The translations under genes were made by a program, and so were the position numbers. Below are positions 44,406-56,072 of a stretch of DNA of 64,000 nucleotides, piece by piece (position 1 is the first letter of the stretch; each line of letters starts with the position of its first letter). Under the pieces are notes generated by a model. The model was given only the letters and a program-made list of their open reading frames with translations, was not told the origin of the DNA and did no database searches. The stretch comes from Acidobacteria bacterium Ga0077553 (GTDB taxonomy: Bacteria; Acidobacteriota; Terriglobia; Bryobacterales; Bryobacteraceae): contig LNFE01000076.1 in assembly GCA_001464575.1 (NCBI GenBank), positions 26,643 through 90,642 of the forward strand. Reading direction: 5' to 3'.

Positions 44406-45783
44406 AGAGGTTCTTGAGTTCGTCGGTCGGGATCAACGAGTTCGCCCCGAGCGGATCCACGTAGATGTAGGCGCGGCCGGAGGTGGTGTGGTGCACCTCT
44501 TTCGACCAGTCGATGCCCAGCGCGGAATAGATGGTAGCCACGACGTTTTCGATGCGGGGCTGCATGGAGTGTTCCCATCCCGTATCGACGCACTTGACGC
44601 CATCGGCATCGCTCGCGCCGAGCACGCGGCCCCCCTTTACGCCCGCACCGGCGAACATGGCGGGGAAGCAGTGCTTGTGGTGATCGCGGCCGTGCTGGAA
44701 GTTGAGCGGGCCGGGGGTGCGGCCGAACTCGCCCATGCAGACGACCAGCGTGTCGTCGAGGAGCGTCTTGCCGGGGTTGACCGGGGATTTGGCCACAGCG
44801 AGATCTTCGATCAGACTTGCGAGGGCGGGGTCCATCTCTTTAATCAACTGATAGTGGTTGGTCGAAGCGTCCTTGGTCCAAATCTCTTTGTGGTGGTCCC
44901 AGCCGTTGTGGCAGATGTGAATGTAGCGGGTGCCGCCGTCCTGCTGCAGCAGGTTTCTCGTGAGGATCGAGGAAAGGCCCACGGAGGTGTTGCCGTACCG
45001 TTTGCGGTCGGCCTCGGCAATCGTAAAGGCCTTGGGCCAACGGCCATCGGAGAGCAGCTCCTTGGCCGTTTGCGAGAAATCTTCAAAGCCGGTGATGGAC
45101 TTATCGAGGCCGGCGTGGCGATTGGCCTGGGCCTGGCGGATGTTCGACAACAGCCGCCAACGTTCCTCGAGCAGTTCGCTCGCCTTCTGGTCGAGCCGCA
45201 TGCCGGAGAGGGCCTCTTCGGGGTTGAGGTCGAACACCGCGTGGCGGGGCGGGAGGAAGCCGGTGGAGAGCGCACCGACCTGGTTGGTCGTCAGGTTGAA
45301 CGAAACGTAGGTGGGGAAGGTGTCGCTCGCGCGGCGTTGCGGTTCGAGTTCGCTGGCAACCACCGAGCCGACCGAGGGAATCTCCGGCGCGAAGGCGACG
45401 TTCAACTGGCGGCCGGCCTGAACGTAATACTGCCCGCGCAAATGCACCTCTTCGTGGCTTACGAAGGAGCGGATATGCGCCACCTTGTCCATGACGTTGA
45501 ACATGCGGGGGAACAGGCCGTAGGGCACGTAGATGCCGTTTGAGGCCTTGCGGACATCGAACTCAGGATAGGTAGCCGGGTTCTCCTTAAAGTCGAAGGA
45601 GTCAACGTGGCTGAGGGCTCCGGCGAGTTCGAAGAAGATGACGTTGCGGGCGTTGCCTCGCGGTTTGGTTTTGGCGGTCGAGTTGGCGCGCAGCGTGCGC
45701 GGAACGGCGGAGGCGCCGAGGATGCCGAGACCGCCGTAACGCAGCAGTTCGCGGCGGGTGGGGAGGAGGTCCTGGATCTTCAT
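44398..45783 (-). CDS. DUF1501 family exported protein
   Basis: 461 residues from ATG 45783. The N-terminal signal has a twin Arg (PTRRELLRYGGLGILGA). DUF1501 motifs: NVIFFELAGALSHVDSFDFK, GTRYIHICHNGWDHHKEIW, LVVCMGEFGRTPGP, and HGRDHHKHCFPAMFAG. It belongs to the alkaline phosphatase superfamily, with the expected Asp/His metal-ligand pattern. It is distinct from the copy at 3310-4695, which is of another DUF1501 subtype. It is translationally coupled by ATGA to the DUF1549/DUF1553 gene upstream and overlaps SUMF1 downstream. Confidence 0.9.
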   Translation of the reverse strand: MKIQDLLPTRRELLRYGGLGILGASAVPRTLRANSTAKTKPRGNARNVIFFELAGALSHVDSFDFKENPATYPEFDVRKASNGIYVPYGLFPRMFNVMDKVAHIRSFVSHEEVHLRGQYYVQAGRQLNVAFAPEIPSVGSVVASELEPQRRASDTFPTYVSFNLTTNQVGALSTGFLPPRHAVFDLNPEEALSGMRLDQKASELLEERWRLLSNIRQAQANRHAGLDKSITGFEDFSQTAKELLSDGRWPKAFTIAEADRKRYGNTSVGLSSILTRNLLQQDGGTRYIHICHNGWDHHKEIWTKDASTNHYQLIKEMDPALASLIEDLAVAKSPVNPGKTLLDDTLVVCMGEFGRTPGPLNFQHGRDHHKHCFPAMFAGAGVKGGRVLGASDADGVKCVDTGWEHSMQPRIENVVATIYSALGIDWSKEVHHTTSGRAYIYVDPLGANSLIPTDELKNLYA

Positions 45784-47564
45784 AGGTTGTACAGGAATTC
45801 GACTAGATTCAGCAGCGCCCATTGGAGATTCTGTGCGCCTTCGACGCGATTGGCTTTGAGCGCCTCGACCGCGACGGCGCGTTCGGCCGGCAGCGGCAGC
45901 CGGGAGATGGTGGCGAGGAAGAGCTCGTCGACCACTTTCGCATTATCCGGATAGGTATCGAGGAGACGCTGTACGCGGCTGTCCTTGGCGGCGAGCACGC
46001 GATCATTGACGACGGGAGACCGCATCATGGTGATGGGCTGGAGCGGCGAAGGCGCCGGGGTGCGCGGCGGACCGCCACGGTTCGACTCGCCGAACGCCGA
46101 CATAAACGACTTCAGTTCACCCTTGGCCTGGGGCACCGAGACCTGCATGGCGACAAACTTCCCGGGGCGCGTGGTGGCATCGGCGATCGCGTCGTGCAAC
46201 TCTTCGGCGGTTAACATGCGAACGTATTTGCGAGCGTAGTAACGGGAGTACGACTCCTGCCATTCGCCCGGGAAGCGGGCGGAAAGCTGATAGGCCGAGG
46301 AGTTGCAGATCAGCTTGAACAGGCTCTGCAGGCTATGATTGCTTTCCCGGAAATGGGCCGCCAGTTTTTCGAGCAGCGCGGGATGAGACGGCTGTAGATC
46401 CCACCCCTTAGGCAGGTTGTTGGGGTCGAGACGGAGCAGGTCAAACTCATCGTAGGGATCGACGATGCCGATGCCCATCAGCTTGGCCCAGAACATGTTC
46501 ACCGTGGCGCGGGCGAACTGCGGGTGGCTGGTGACCATGCGGCCGAGCTCGGCGCGAGGTTCGGCATCGGGCGGAACGATGGCGTTGGTCAGGACGAACT
46601 TCGGCGTGTTGGGACCACCCGATCGCTTGGTGCGCAGCATGCTTTCGGCCTTGGTATTGTAGGGTCCGCCGAAATCGTCGACGAGAAAATGGCCCATGAC
46701 GGCGGCCGACTTTTCGAGGTGCGGGATGTAGCGGGTGCCGCCGAGGAAGGACGACATCTGGAAGAAGTCCGACCGCTTGAGCGTTGTGAGATAGGCGTTC
46801 ACTTTCTCAAGATGGCCACGGCCGTTGTGACAGGAGACGCAGGAGAGGTTGATGCCGAGGAAGACTTTGCCATAGAGGATGGTCAGTTCGTCGTGCGTAT
46901 CGAGCTGATTGATCTTGGACAGGTCGTCGCCATCGGCGGCCTCGCCGGGCTTGCCTTCGACGTGTTCGCGCACGATGGGATTGGCGGCCGCGACCACATA
47001 GTTGCTCTTGGCGGAGGCGGCGATCAGCGAGCGAACCCAGTCATCGTAGGGCCGGTCGGCGGCCAGACTCTCCTTGAGCGCGTAGTGGAAGAGGGTGTGG
47101 CCGCGACCCATCTTTCCATTGGCCCGCAGCACGTCCATGAAGAAGTAGGCCCATTTATCCACAAACTCGGGCGAACCCACCAGCTTATCGATTAGGCGGG
47201 CGCGCTTAGCAATGCTTCTGTCAGCGAGAAAATCGCGCACTTCGGAGGACGTGGGGATTTTGCCCGTCAGGTCGAGACGAACGCGGCGCAGAAATTCCAG
47301 ATCGGTGGAGAGCGGGGCGTGGGGGACGTTGTCCCGCTTCATTTTGGCGAAGATCTCTTCGTCAATAAAGTCTCTGGGGGCGACTGGGGCGGCGGCGGGC
47401 TTCGGCAGGTGGGCGGTGAGGCGGGCGCTGTCTTTACTGACGGTGTTCGCTTTCGGTCGAAACAGCGGCGCGTGTGCGTCGGACGTGGTGGGCTCTTGCG
47501 CGAAACAGAGAGCGGCAGGCAACAGGGCGGGCAGGATCCACGTGGATTTCACGGAGCACCTCAT
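45780..47564 (-). CDS. DUF1549/DUF1553 exported protein with CxxCH
   Basis: 594 residues from ATG 47564, which opens a signal peptide (VKSTWILPALLPAALCFA). DUF1549 comes first: DFIDEEIFAKMKRDNVP, DLEFLRRVRLDLTGKIPT, PEFVDKWAYFFMDVLR. It contains a CVSCHNG, a CxxCH heme-attachment motif. DUF1553 follows: RAELGRMVTSHPQFARATVNMFWAKLMGIGIVDP and CNSSAYQLSARF. These families are found together in planctomycetes and acidobacteria with DUF1501 partners; their biochemical role is unknown, though the heme motif suggests electron transfer. First gene of the operon with DUF1501 and SUMF1. Confidence 0.9.
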   Translation of the reverse strand: MRCSVKSTWILPALLPAALCFAQEPTTSDAHAPLFRPKANTVSKDSARLTAHLPKPAAAPVAPRDFIDEEIFAKMKRDNVPHAPLSTDLEFLRRVRLDLTGKIPTSSEVRDFLADRSIAKRARLIDKLVGSPEFVDKWAYFFMDVLRANGKMGRGHTLFHYALKESLAADRPYDDWVRSLIAASAKSNYVVAAANPIVREHVEGKPGEAADGDDLSKINQLDTHDELTILYGKVFLGINLSCVSCHNGRGHLEKVNAYLTTLKRSDFFQMSSFLGGTRYIPHLEKSAAVMGHFLVDDFGGPYNTKAESMLRTKRSGGPNTPKFVLTNAIVPPDAEPRAELGRMVTSHPQFARATVNMFWAKLMGIGIVDPYDEFDLLRLDPNNLPKGWDLQPSHPALLEKLAAHFRESNHSLQSLFKLICNSSAYQLSARFPGEWQESYSRYYARKYVRMLTAEELHDAIADATTRPGKFVAMQVSVPQAKGELKSFMSAFGESNRGGPPRTPAPSPLQPITMMRSPVVNDRVLAAKDSRVQRLLDTYPDNAKVVDELFLATISRLPLPAERAVAVEALKANRVEGAQNLQWALLNLVEFLYNL

Positions 47565-47610
47565 GCGGCAAACCTTACCAGATGTTAACGACGGGGTAAA
47601 GGGGGGTTCC

Positions 47611-50600
47611 TCAAGCGTTGGCCCGATAGGTGCGCGGCAGTTGCGATTCGAGGAAATCGACAAAGGATTTGGCGGTGAGGGGCGGGCTGTAGAAGTAGCC
47701 CTGCACGGTGTCGCAGCCGGACTGATTCAGGAAGGCGACTTGCGTCGAGTTTTCGACGCCTTCGGCGATGGCCTGGATTCGCAGCGAGTGGGCGAGCTTG
47801 ACGATGCCGTCGACGATGGCTTCGTTGTGCCGATCCTGGCCGACGCCAGCCAGGAACGACGAGTCGATCTTGACGGCCTCAATGGGAAAGTGTTGCAGAT
47901 AGCTCAGCGAGGAGTAGCCGGTTCCAAAGTCGTCGAGATGGATGCCGACGCCGGCCCCGTGCAGGGCGTGGAGCACCTCGCGAACCCGGGCCGACCGGTG
48001 GAGCAGAACGGTTTCCGTAATCTCAACCTTCAGGCATCGCGGCGGCACGCCGAAGGCGTGTAGATTCTCCATCAGGATGGCGAACACGTCCTGCTGGTGA
48101 AACTGAACGGGCGACAGATTCACGCTCAGGTGAAGGTCGTAACCGGCACTCCGCCACCGCTGCAGTTCGGCGATCGACTCGCGGATGACCCACTGGCCGA
48201 TGGACAAGATCAGGCCGGACTCTTCCGCAATGGAAATAACTTTGGAAATAGAGATGTCGAAGGCGAGATCGTGCCGCCAGCGGAGCAACGCCTCGGCGCC
48301 GATGATGGCTCCTGATTGCAAGTCAATCTGCGGTTGCAGCGCGATGGAGAGATCCTTCGACGTCAGTGCCCGCGCGAGGTCGCGTTGGATGAGAACCCGG
48401 TCGCGGATCTCGGATTCAAGGCGATGGTCGAAGCGGCGGAAGCCGCGCCGGCCGTCGGCCTTGGCGCGATACATGGCCAGGTCGGCGTTCCGCAGCAGGT
48501 CGGCACCGGATTTGGCGTCGTTGGGAAAAATGGCGACACCGATGGAGATCGTAATCTGCAGCGGCCGACCATCGAGAACAAAGGGCCGGGAGAAGCTGAG
48601 CAGAATTCGTTCGATCAAGGTCTCGGCTTCGCCGGCGGTAAGCGGTTCGACGAAGAGGACAAACTCGTCACCGCCGAATCGGGCGAGGGTGCCGACACCA
48701 TTCGTCGCTTGCCGGAGGCGTTGGGCGGCCTCCATCAGAATCTGGTCGCCGACGAGATGCCCAAGCGCGTCGTTGGTGTCTTTGAAGCGGTCGAGGTCCA
48801 TGAACAGCAGCGCGACGGCGCCCTCGGCAGCGGTCTGCCGGACAATGGCCTGATCCAGCTTCGCCAGGAAGCTTTTCCGGTTCAGCAGACCCGTGAGTTC
48901 GTCGTGGCCGGCGATATAGAGCATCTGCGTTTGCGCGACCTTCTGTTCGGTAATGTCGACCAGGGTGACGAGGAAATGAGTCGCAAGGCCGGTGAGGGAG
49001 GGAATGGGGGTGAGCGTCTGGTGAGCGGTGAACGTGCGACCAGCTTTGGAACGCAGGGTGACTTCGGCCGAAACGGATTCGCCGGTCAGCCGGACCTGGA
49101 TGAGGGAATCGGCGAGCGAAGTCAGGTTAGCGGGCGCCTCGAGCATCGTCGCCGGTTGACTCGAGAGCTCGGAGAGAGAATAGCCGGTTAGTTCGAGATA
49201 GGCGCTATTTCCCCATTCGATCTGGCTCTCCGCATCCACGATAAACATGGCGGTCGGCGCCGCATGCAGCACAGCGAGTTGGCGGGTCAACAGACCATCC
49301 CGGAGCATGTGCTCGCTGACATCGAGGTGGGCGACCACGGCCCCGCCTGGGCGTTTGGCGCCCAAGGGGCTGATCACACAGAGGAACCAGCGAGGCTCCT
49401 CCGCCGCCTGGCAGGGATAGTAGATTGAAAATAGTGGCTCACTACCGAGCAGCACACGCCGCAACCCTTCGGCCACCCGGGAGGCATCCGTCACGCCCCG
49501 CTTGGCCGACTGCTCACACACATCGAGGTAGTTCGTACCCACCCCTCCGTTGCGGCCGGCAAACCGATTCTGGTCCGCGAAGCGCCGCCAGGCGTCATTC
49601 ACCTCGATAATCTGCCCCTTCCCGTCGAGAACCGCTAACTCGGCCGGGACGGCGTTGAAGGTCGCTTGACGCCACTCTGTGGTCGCGCGCAACCGGGTAT
49701 CGGAGCGGCGCAGCCGTTCATTGATTTTGACGAGCGACGTAACGTCATGAAATACGATGACCACGCCGAGATTGGCGCTATGCCGGCCCTGATACGGCCG
49801 CAGGCGAACCCGGTAGTGAAAGGAATTCAGAACTTGCCGAAACTCCAATGCCTGGCCGGAGCTAATTACCGACTGCACCCGGGCGGCCAACTGCGTCGCG
49901 AAAGTAGCGTCGTTGGGAATGATAATCGGCCCGCCGAGTTGATCGACCGAGAGGCCGAACAGACGGCGCGCATCCTCGTTCATATGGCGGAGCAGTCCGC
50001 GGGCATCGGCGACCAGCAGCGGCGAGTCAATGCTGTTCTCGATGTTTTCGAGGTCTTCGATCAGGAACGACAGCTCCAGCGACTTATGCTCCAGCTCTTC
50101 ATTCACCGTCAGCAGTTCTTCGTTGGTGGCCTGCAGCTCTTCGTTGGAGGCGTGCAACTCCTCGTTTGCGGCCTGCAATTCCTCGTTCGAAGCCTGCATC
50201 TCCTCGTTAAGGGCTTGGAGCTCTTCGTTGCTGGTTTCGAGTTCTTCAACTGCGGCTTGCAGACTTTCGCGGGTCGCTTGGAGTTCCTGTTCGAGCTCCC
50301 GGAGTTGGTCCTCTCCTGTTTCGGCTGGCTCCCCTCCCTGCTCTTTCGAGTCGGCGGTGACAGGTAACTCCCGGAAGGCGACGGCAAAATAGCGGACCGG
50401 GCCGGTTTGCGCAATCGGCACCACGGTAGCTTCGAGGCGGCATCGTTTGCCGCCCAACTCGAAAGGACGGCTGGTCGACCGCAGCGTATGGCCGTTGCGC
50501 GCGGCGCGCAGCACCAGGGGACGCAGCGCAGCGCCGACGGTTTTCGGCAGCATGCTGATGAGGGTCAGCGTCACCTTGCCATCCGGCACGGTGAGATACC

Positions 50601-52230
50601 GGTTCACGTTGCCGAACGATTCGAGGATCTGAAAGGATTCGTCGATGAGCACCGCGCCGGGGGCGAACTGCTCCACGAGAGCCTGACGGAGAAGGCTCGG
50701 GGCAGTGTTCTCGGCGCCCGCAAACGGTCCCGCGGATCCTTCCGCCGAGCCCCAGTTACGAGTGATCGGCAGGCGCCGCTCCAGGTCGGCCATGGGCCGG
50801 TTGAGGAAGATCCGCCAACGCCGATCGATGGTCTCAAAGGCGTCCGATTGCAGGTTTTCGCTGCGGCCCAGGAAGAGGATTCCGCCGGGGTTGAGGGCGT
50901 GGTGAAACTTGCGGATCACCTCCTCCTGCAGGTGGGGCTGCAGGTAGATCAATAGGTTCCGGCAGGAGACCAGATCGATGTTCAAGAACAACGGATCCCG
51001 CAGCAGATCGTGCCGCGCGAAGACGACCCGCTCGCGGATGCGCCGGTCGACCTGAAATCCGTTGACCGATTCGATAAAGGCGCCGGCAGCGAATTCCGCG
51101 GGCACATCCTTAACCGAAGGCGCGGCATAGGTTGCCTTCCGGCCAAACGCGATGGCGGCTTCGTCCAGATCGGTCGCGAAAATCTGCAGGCGCCGATGCG
51201 GCAGGGTGTGCGCAAGGGCGAGGGCCAAGCTATAAGCTTCTTCTCCCGTGGCGCAGCCAGGCACCCAGACGCGGAACGGCTCGGCAACCGGCTGCCCATG
51301 GCGGGCCTTCAAGGTGGCCAGCAGGGACTCGAACGCGGCCGGGTCGCGGAAGAAGTTCGTCACCGAGATGAGACAGTTCTGCGCCAGCTGCTGAATCTCG
51401 TCGTGGTTTTCGTCAAGCAGCCTGAGGTATCCGGCGTAAGTGGAGCAGCGCGTGGCGATCAGCCGCTGTTGAATGCGCCGGGTGATCGTGTTGACCTTGT
51501 AGCCGCGGAAGTCGATGTTGGTCGAGAGATTAATGCGCTCGAGAATCTGGTCGAACTCTGAGCGGGAATGAGGAGCGGGACCGGGCGCGGAGACCCCGCC
51601 GAGCTTCGTCAGGTAGGCGCCAATCTGACCTGGGGGCAACACAGCGTCCACGGTGGCCGCCGCAATGGCGGCTTGGGGCATCGAGGGGTACTTGGCCGTT
51701 TTGGGCTCCTGAGCGATCACGGTTCCGCCGGCAGTTTTCAACTGGCGAGCCCCGAGGCTCCCGTCGGAGCCGCTGCCCGATAGGATGATGCCGGTCGAAC
51801 GGGTGGGGGCGTTGGCGGCGAGGGAAAACAGCAACGTATCGATCGATGGCTTCGGACCGCGCTCCGAGGTCGGTTTCAGAAGGAATCGATCGCCATCAAA
51901 GATCACATTACGGCTGGGCGGGGTGACGTAGATGACGCCCGTCCGCGCCTCGGCCCGGTGCTCCAGTTGGACCACCGGAATCGGTGTTTCGCGGGCCAAC
52001 AGCGTGGTGAGCAAGCTGACATGGTGGGGCGACAGATGCTGGGCGACCACGAAGCAGCAGGCTGGATTCGGCGGCAATCCGCGCAGGAGGAGCCGCAAGG
52101 CTTCGAGGCCCCCGGCGGAACTGCCAACGGCGACGATCTGTGGAAGTAAGGCCGTAGACTGACTCGGGTCTACGCTCTGAACGACGATTAACGACGAATC
52201 CTCGTTGGCGCCTGATGGTAACTTCGGCAA
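47611..52230 (-). CDS. CheB-CheR-PAS-GGDEF-EAL fusion protein
   Basis: About 1539 residues from TTG 52230. The N-terminus is a CheB methylesterase ([32 protein letters not shown] carry the Ser, His and Asp). CheR follows ([14 protein letters not shown], then the SAM site [19 protein letters not shown]). A long Glu/Gln coiled coil (repeats of NEELQA) links to three PAS-like modules. A GGDEF domain ([11 protein letters not shown], about residue 1190) and an EAL domain ([27 protein letters not shown], from about 1315) end it. The usual histidine kinase of such hybrids is absent. GGDEF and EAL residues all look intact and the RxxD I-site is not seen, so it may make and degrade c-di-GMP. The exact start is uncertain. 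Confidence 0.88.
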   Translation of the reverse strand: MPKLPSGANEDSSLIVVQSVDPSQSTALLPQIVAVGSSAGGLEALRLLLRGLPPNPACCFVVAQHLSPHHVSLLTTLLARETPIPVVQLEHRAEARTGVIYVTPPSRNVIFDGDRFLLKPTSERGPKPSIDTLLFSLAANAPTRSTGIILSGSGSDGSLGARQLKTAGGTVIAQEPKTAKYPSMPQAAIAAATVDAVLPPGQIGAYLTKLGGVSAPGPAPHSRSEFDQILERINLSTNIDFRGYKVNTITRRIQQRLIATRCSTYAGYLRLLDENHDEIQQLAQNCLISVTNFFRDPAAFESLLATLKARHGQPVAEPFRVWVPGCATGEEAYSLALALAHTLPHRRLQIFATDLDEAAIAFGRKATYAAPSVKDVPAEFAAGAFIESVNGFQVDRRIRERVVFARHDLLRDPLFLNIDLVSCRNLLIYLQPHLQEEVIRKFHHALNPGGILFLGRSENLQSDAFETIDRRWRIFLNRPMADLERRLPITRNWGSAEGSAGPFAGAENTAPSLLRQALVEQFAPGAVLIDESFQILESFGNVNRYLTVPDGKVTLTLISMLPKTVGAALRPLVLRAARNGHTLRSTSRPFELGGKRCRLEATVVPIAQTGPVRYFAVAFRELPVTADSKEQGGEPAETGEDQLRELEQELQATRESLQAAVEELETSNEELQALNEEMQASNEELQAANEELHASNEELQATNEELLTVNEELEHKSLELSFLIEDLENIENSIDSPLLVADARGLLRHMNEDARRLFGLSVDQLGGPIIIPNDATFATQLAARVQSVISSGQALEFRQVLNSFHYRVRLRPYQGRHSANLGVVIVFHDVTSLVKINERLRRSDTRLRATTEWRQATFNAVPAELAVLDGKGQIIEVNDAWRRFADQNRFAGRNGGVGTNYLDVCEQSAKRGVTDASRVAEGLRRVLLGSEPLFSIYYPCQAAEEPRWFLCVISPLGAKRPGGAVVAHLDVSEHMLRDGLLTRQLAVLHAAPTAMFIVDAESQIEWGNSAYLELTGYSLSELSSQPATMLEAPANLTSLADSLIQVRLTGESVSAEVTLRSKAGRTFTAHQTLTPIPSLTGLATHFLVTLVDITEQKVAQTQMLYIAGHDELTGLLNRKSFLAKLDQAIVRQTAAEGAVALLFMDLDRFKDTNDALGHLVGDQILMEAAQRLRQATNGVGTLARFGGDEFVLFVEPLTAGEAETLIERILLSFSRPFVLDGRPLQITISIGVAIFPNDAKSGADLLRNADLAMYRAKADGRRGFRRFDHRLESEIRDRVLIQRDLARALTSKDLSIALQPQIDLQSGAIIGAEALLRWRHDLAFDISISKVISIAEESGLILSIGQWVIRESIAELQRWRSAGYDLHLSVNLSPVQFHQQDVFAILMENLHAFGVPPRCLKVEITETVLLHRSARVREVLHALHGAGVGIHLDDFGTGYSSLSYLQHFPIEAVKIDSSFLAGVGQDRHNEAIVDGIVKLAHSLRIQAIAEGVENSTQVAFLNQSGCDTVQGYFYSPPLTAKSFVDFLESQLPRTYRANA

Positions 52231-52328
52231 AACTCGACTTCCGTATCTTAGGCACAGATTCGAAATTACGCAAGAGGATAAAAATGTTTCAGTTTGACTC
52301 CATTGCACGGCGTCGATAGACTCAGGCT

Positions 52329-54756
52329 GTGTTCCTGCGACCCTTCTGTTTTCTGGCCGCTCTGGCTGCGGCGCAAGCCGGAGAGCTGGCGCCATTTGTC
52401 GAGCGAACCTGCGGCGGTTGTCACCAAGGGGCCAAGCCCGCGGCCGGACTCAATCTGAAGGCCTTGCCGGAACGCTGGGATGATGTTGGCATCCGGTCCA
52501 CTTGGGTCCGGGTACACGATGCCGTCGAACGCGGCGCGATGCCCCCGGGCGGCGCGGCCCCGGCGGGAAAGACGGAATTTCTCTCGGCGTTGGGACGGGA
52601 GTTGCGCGGGTTCGACATCTCCCACAGTAAGTCGCAGGGCCGGGCCGTGCTCCGCCGGTTGAACCGTTACGAGTTTGAGAATTCGCTGCGCGACCTGCTT
52701 CAGGCACCTTGGCTACAACTGCGCGACTCGCTCCCGGAAGATGGTTTGGTGCAGCGCCTGAATAAGTCGGGCTCGGCGCTCGACATATCGCATGTGCAGA
52801 TTGCTCGCTATATGGAAACGGCCGATTCCGCGCTCCGGCAGGTGCTGGCATCAAGTGCCCAGCCAATGGCCAAGCAACGCTACTACGCCCGCGATCAGAA
52901 GCGCTTGCAGGGCCGCATGCGGTACTCGTCGTTTAACCGGCACCCGGAACGAGCTTCCATCCCCGTAATCGGTTACACCGCACAGCCGGACGTGCTCGCG
53001 GAAAAGGCGCCGTTCAGCGACCCGAAGACCCGCGAAACGGAGGCGTTCGCCATCCCGGCCAGCACCTATACCGGCAATGAGTACCACTTCGACCAGTTCT
53101 CGGCCAAGGTGGGCGGCCGCTACCAGATTCGATTTAGCGCCTACTCCATCTGGATCGCGACTGAATGGTTGCCCTCCTACATTCCGGACCGCTCGTCCTG
53201 GTGGCACCCCGTGCGAGAGCGGACTTCGAAGGGCCGTACCACGGAGCCGGTCACGCTGTATGCCTTCAGTAAGCGTGGCGAGAAGCGGCTGCTTGGCTCC
53301 TTCGACGTCACGCCCGAACCGTCCGAGCAGGTGCTGACCGTGGATCTGCTGCCGGGTGAATCCATTCTGCCCGACGCATCCCGCCTGTTTCGTTCGCGGC
53401 CCGGTTTCATCGGCAGCCCGGACGCCAGCGCCGAAGGCATGCCTGGCGTAGCCTACCGCTGGATGGAAGTCGAAGGACCCGCGCCGAATCCCGCCAACCA
53501 ACTTCCCATGCCGACCCGGGCCGCCGACGTAGCGCCGCTGCTCAACCGGTTTCTTGACCGGGCGTATCGCCGTCCGCCCACCGCGGCGGAACGCGAACGG
53601 TATTTGCAGATCGTCCAGCGCCGGCTCGCCGCCCAGCCTAACGATTGGACCGAAGCGATGATTGCGGGCTACACCGCGATTCTCTGCTCTCCCGGTTTTC
53701 TCTTTCTTGAGGAGCCGCCTGGCAAGTTGCCGGGGACGGCGTTAGCCAGCCGCTTATCGTATTTCCTCTGGAACGGACCGCCGGACGCAGAACTGCGGAC
53801 GCTGGCCGCGAACGGCCGCCTGTTGCAACCCGCCGTACTGCGGGCGCAAACGGAGCGGCTGCTGAACGATCCGAAAGCAAAACGATCGTTCGATGCATTC
53901 CTGGACTACTGGCTGGATCTGCGGAAAGTCGGCGACACGACGCCCGATGTTGTGCTTTATCCGGACTACTATCTTCTTCGACGAGTTAGTCCGGAAGAAC
54001 CTGCCCGCACGGACTATTGTCGACTCCGACTTCACCATGCTGAACGGCCATCTGGCGAAGCATTATGGGATCAGTGGGGTGGAGGGCGTGGCCATGCGCC
54101 GGGTTGCCTTGCCGACGGACAGCGTCCGCGGCGGCCTGCTGACGCACGCCAGCGTTTTGAAAATCACGGCGAACGGAACCACCACCTCGCCCGTCTTGCG
54201 GGGTGTTTGGATTCAGGAGCGTTTGCTGGGCGATCCGCCTCCTCCGCCACCGCCCGGCACGCCTGCCGTGGAGCCCGACACCCGGGGCGCGACGACCATC
54301 CGGCAGCAACTCGATCAGCACCGAGCGATTCGCTCCTGCGCCGTCTGCCACAACAAGATTGACCCGCCGGGATTCGCCCTCGAAAACTTCGACGTCCTCG
54401 GCGGCTGGCGCGAGCGCTACCGGTCAACGGCGGAGGGGGCGCCCGTAAAGGGGGTGGGCAAGAACGGCCACTCGTTCACGTTCCGGCATGGCCCGGCGGT
54501 GGATGCCAGCGCCGTATTGCCAACCGGCGAACAGTTCGCCGATATCAAAGGCTTGAAGCGCTTGTTGGCCGCTAACGACCGCCAAATCGCCAGGAATCTG
54601 GTGCAACAGTTTCTTTTGTACGCCACCGGCGCCCCGGTTCGTTTTGCAGACCGGACGGAAGTGGATCGCATCCTGCAGGCCACGGCGCCGGGGCGGTTCG
54701 GCGTGCGGTCCATTGTTCATGAGATTGTACAAAGCGAGCTGTTCCGGACCAAGTGA
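52329..54756 (+). pseudogene. DUF1587/DUF1592/DUF1588-type exported protein, interrupted reading frame
   Basis: Begins at GTG 52329 with a signal peptide (LRPFCFLAALAAAQA). A cytochrome-like CGGCHQG follows, then the DUF1587 stretch VLRRLNRYEFENSLRDLL. The middle is DUF1592 and relatives, up to AFLDYWLDLRKVGDTTPD near 53955. At about 53970-53974 the frame shifts. The second frame continues FFDELVRKNLPARTIVDSDF with DUF1588/DUF1585 features: TSPVLRGVWIQERLLG, SCAVCHNKIDPPGFALENFD, and ends at 54756. About 14 residues (the usual TExAVEETRL-like stretch) appear to be missing at the break. The downstream DUF1552 gene is its standard partner. Confidence 0.85.
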
Positions 54757-54767
54757 AGGAGCCTTCT

Positions 54768-56072
54768 ATGTCCCACCCCTATATTCAAGTGCCGAAGCCG
54801 TTAGCCCGCCGTAGCCTGCTGCGCGGCGCCGGGGTGGCGCTGGCGCTGCCTTTGCTTGATGCCATGCGGCCCGCCTTTGCGGCGGACAAACCCGCGCCGC
54901 GGCGGATGCTGGGCATCTGCAATAACCTCGGCGTTCTGCCCAAGGGCTTCTTCCCGGCCGATGCCGGCCCGAACTATACGCTCTCGCCCTATCTAGAAGA
55001 GTTGAAGGCGCATCGCCAGGACTTCACCGTTTTTAGCGGCGTATCGCATCCTGATGTCGATGGAAGCCATGCGTCGGAGGTGTGCTTCCTCACCGCGGCA
55101 CCCCATCCCGCCAACGGCGGCTTTCGAAACTCCATCTCGCTCGACCAGTACATGGCCGACCAGATTGGCATCGAAACGCGGTTCCCTTCCCTGACCCTGG
55201 GCGTGAACGTGAACCGCGGCCAGCGGAGCTTGACGTGGACGGGCGCAGGCGTCATGATCCCGTGCGAGGACAGCGCGGCGCAGGTGTACCGGCGGCTCTT
55301 CCTGCAGGGCTCGGAAGCGGAGATTGAACAGCAGGTCGCTCGGTTGAAGCAGGGCGAGAGCATCCTCGACAGCGTAGCCGGGCACGCCGGCAGCCTGGAG
55401 CGGGAGTTGGGCAAGGAGGATCGCGCGCGGCTGGATCAGTACGTCACCGGAGTGCGCGAGCTGGAGCGCCGCATGGTTCTCGCCCAGGCGTGGGAGCGGA
55501 AGCCGAAACCGGTGACCAAGGAGAAGGAACCCGTCGATCCGGACAGCAGCCGGGCCTATTTGCAGAAGACGCGGCTGATGTACAACCTGGCTCGTCTGGC
55601 GTTTGAGACGGATTCCACTCGGCTCATCACTCTGTTCCTCGACAGCTCGAATTCGCCCGCCATTGACGTGGAAGGGATCGAAATCACCGACGGCTATCAC
55701 AACCTGTCGCACCATGGCCGCAATGAAAGCAAGCTGGCGCAGTTGGCGGCCATTGATCGTTGGCACATGCGGCTCTTGGCGGAACTGCTCACGAAGCTCC
55801 GCGCTGCTGGAGAAGGCGGTTCCACCCTGCTCGATCGCAGCATGGTGCTCTACGGCAGTAACTTCGGCGATGCGAACAAGCACACGACCAACGACCTGCC
55901 GGTGCTTCTGGCCGGCGGGGGCTTCCGGCATGGGCAGCACCTGGCGTTCCCGGGCGAACGGAACTATCCTCTGCCGAACCTTTTCGTCAGCATGTTGCAG
56001 CGCATGGGCATCGAGACGGACAAGTTCGCCTCCGCCACAGGCACCATGCGCGGCTTGGAGCTGGCTTCTTAG
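54768..56072 (+). CDS. DUF1552 family exported protein
   Basis: 434 residues from ATG 54768, which follows an AAGGAG; a GTG at 54753 would overlap the previous stop and is less likely. The signal contains a twin Arg ([21 protein letters not shown]). DUF1552 motifs: [67 protein letters not shown], and [27 protein letters not shown]1552 is the usual partner of DUF1592-type proteins and, like DUF1501, resembles the alkaline phosphatase superfamily. Substrate unknown. Its stop overlaps that of the convergent amidohydrolase by 4 bp. Confidence 0.9.
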   Translation: MSHPYIQVPKPLARRSLLRGAGVALALPLLDAMRPAFAADKPAPRRMLGICNNLGVLPKGFFPADAGPNYTLSPYLEELKAHRQDFTVFSGVSHPDVDGSHASEVCFLTAAPHPANGGFRNSISLDQYMADQIGIETRFPSLTLGVNVNRGQRSLTWTGAGVMIPCEDSAAQVYRRLFLQGSEAEIEQQVARLKQGESILDSVAGHAGSLERELGKEDRARLDQYVTGVRELERRMVLAQAWERKPKPVTKEKEPVDPDSSRAYLQKTRLMYNLARLAFETDSTRLITLFLDSSNSPAIDVEGIEITDGYHNLSHHGRNESKLAQLAAIDRWHMRLLAELLTKLRAAGEGGSTLLDRSMVLYGSNFGDANKHTTNDLPVLLAGGGFRHGQHLAFPGERNYPLPNLFVSMLQRMGIETDKFASATGTMRGLELAS

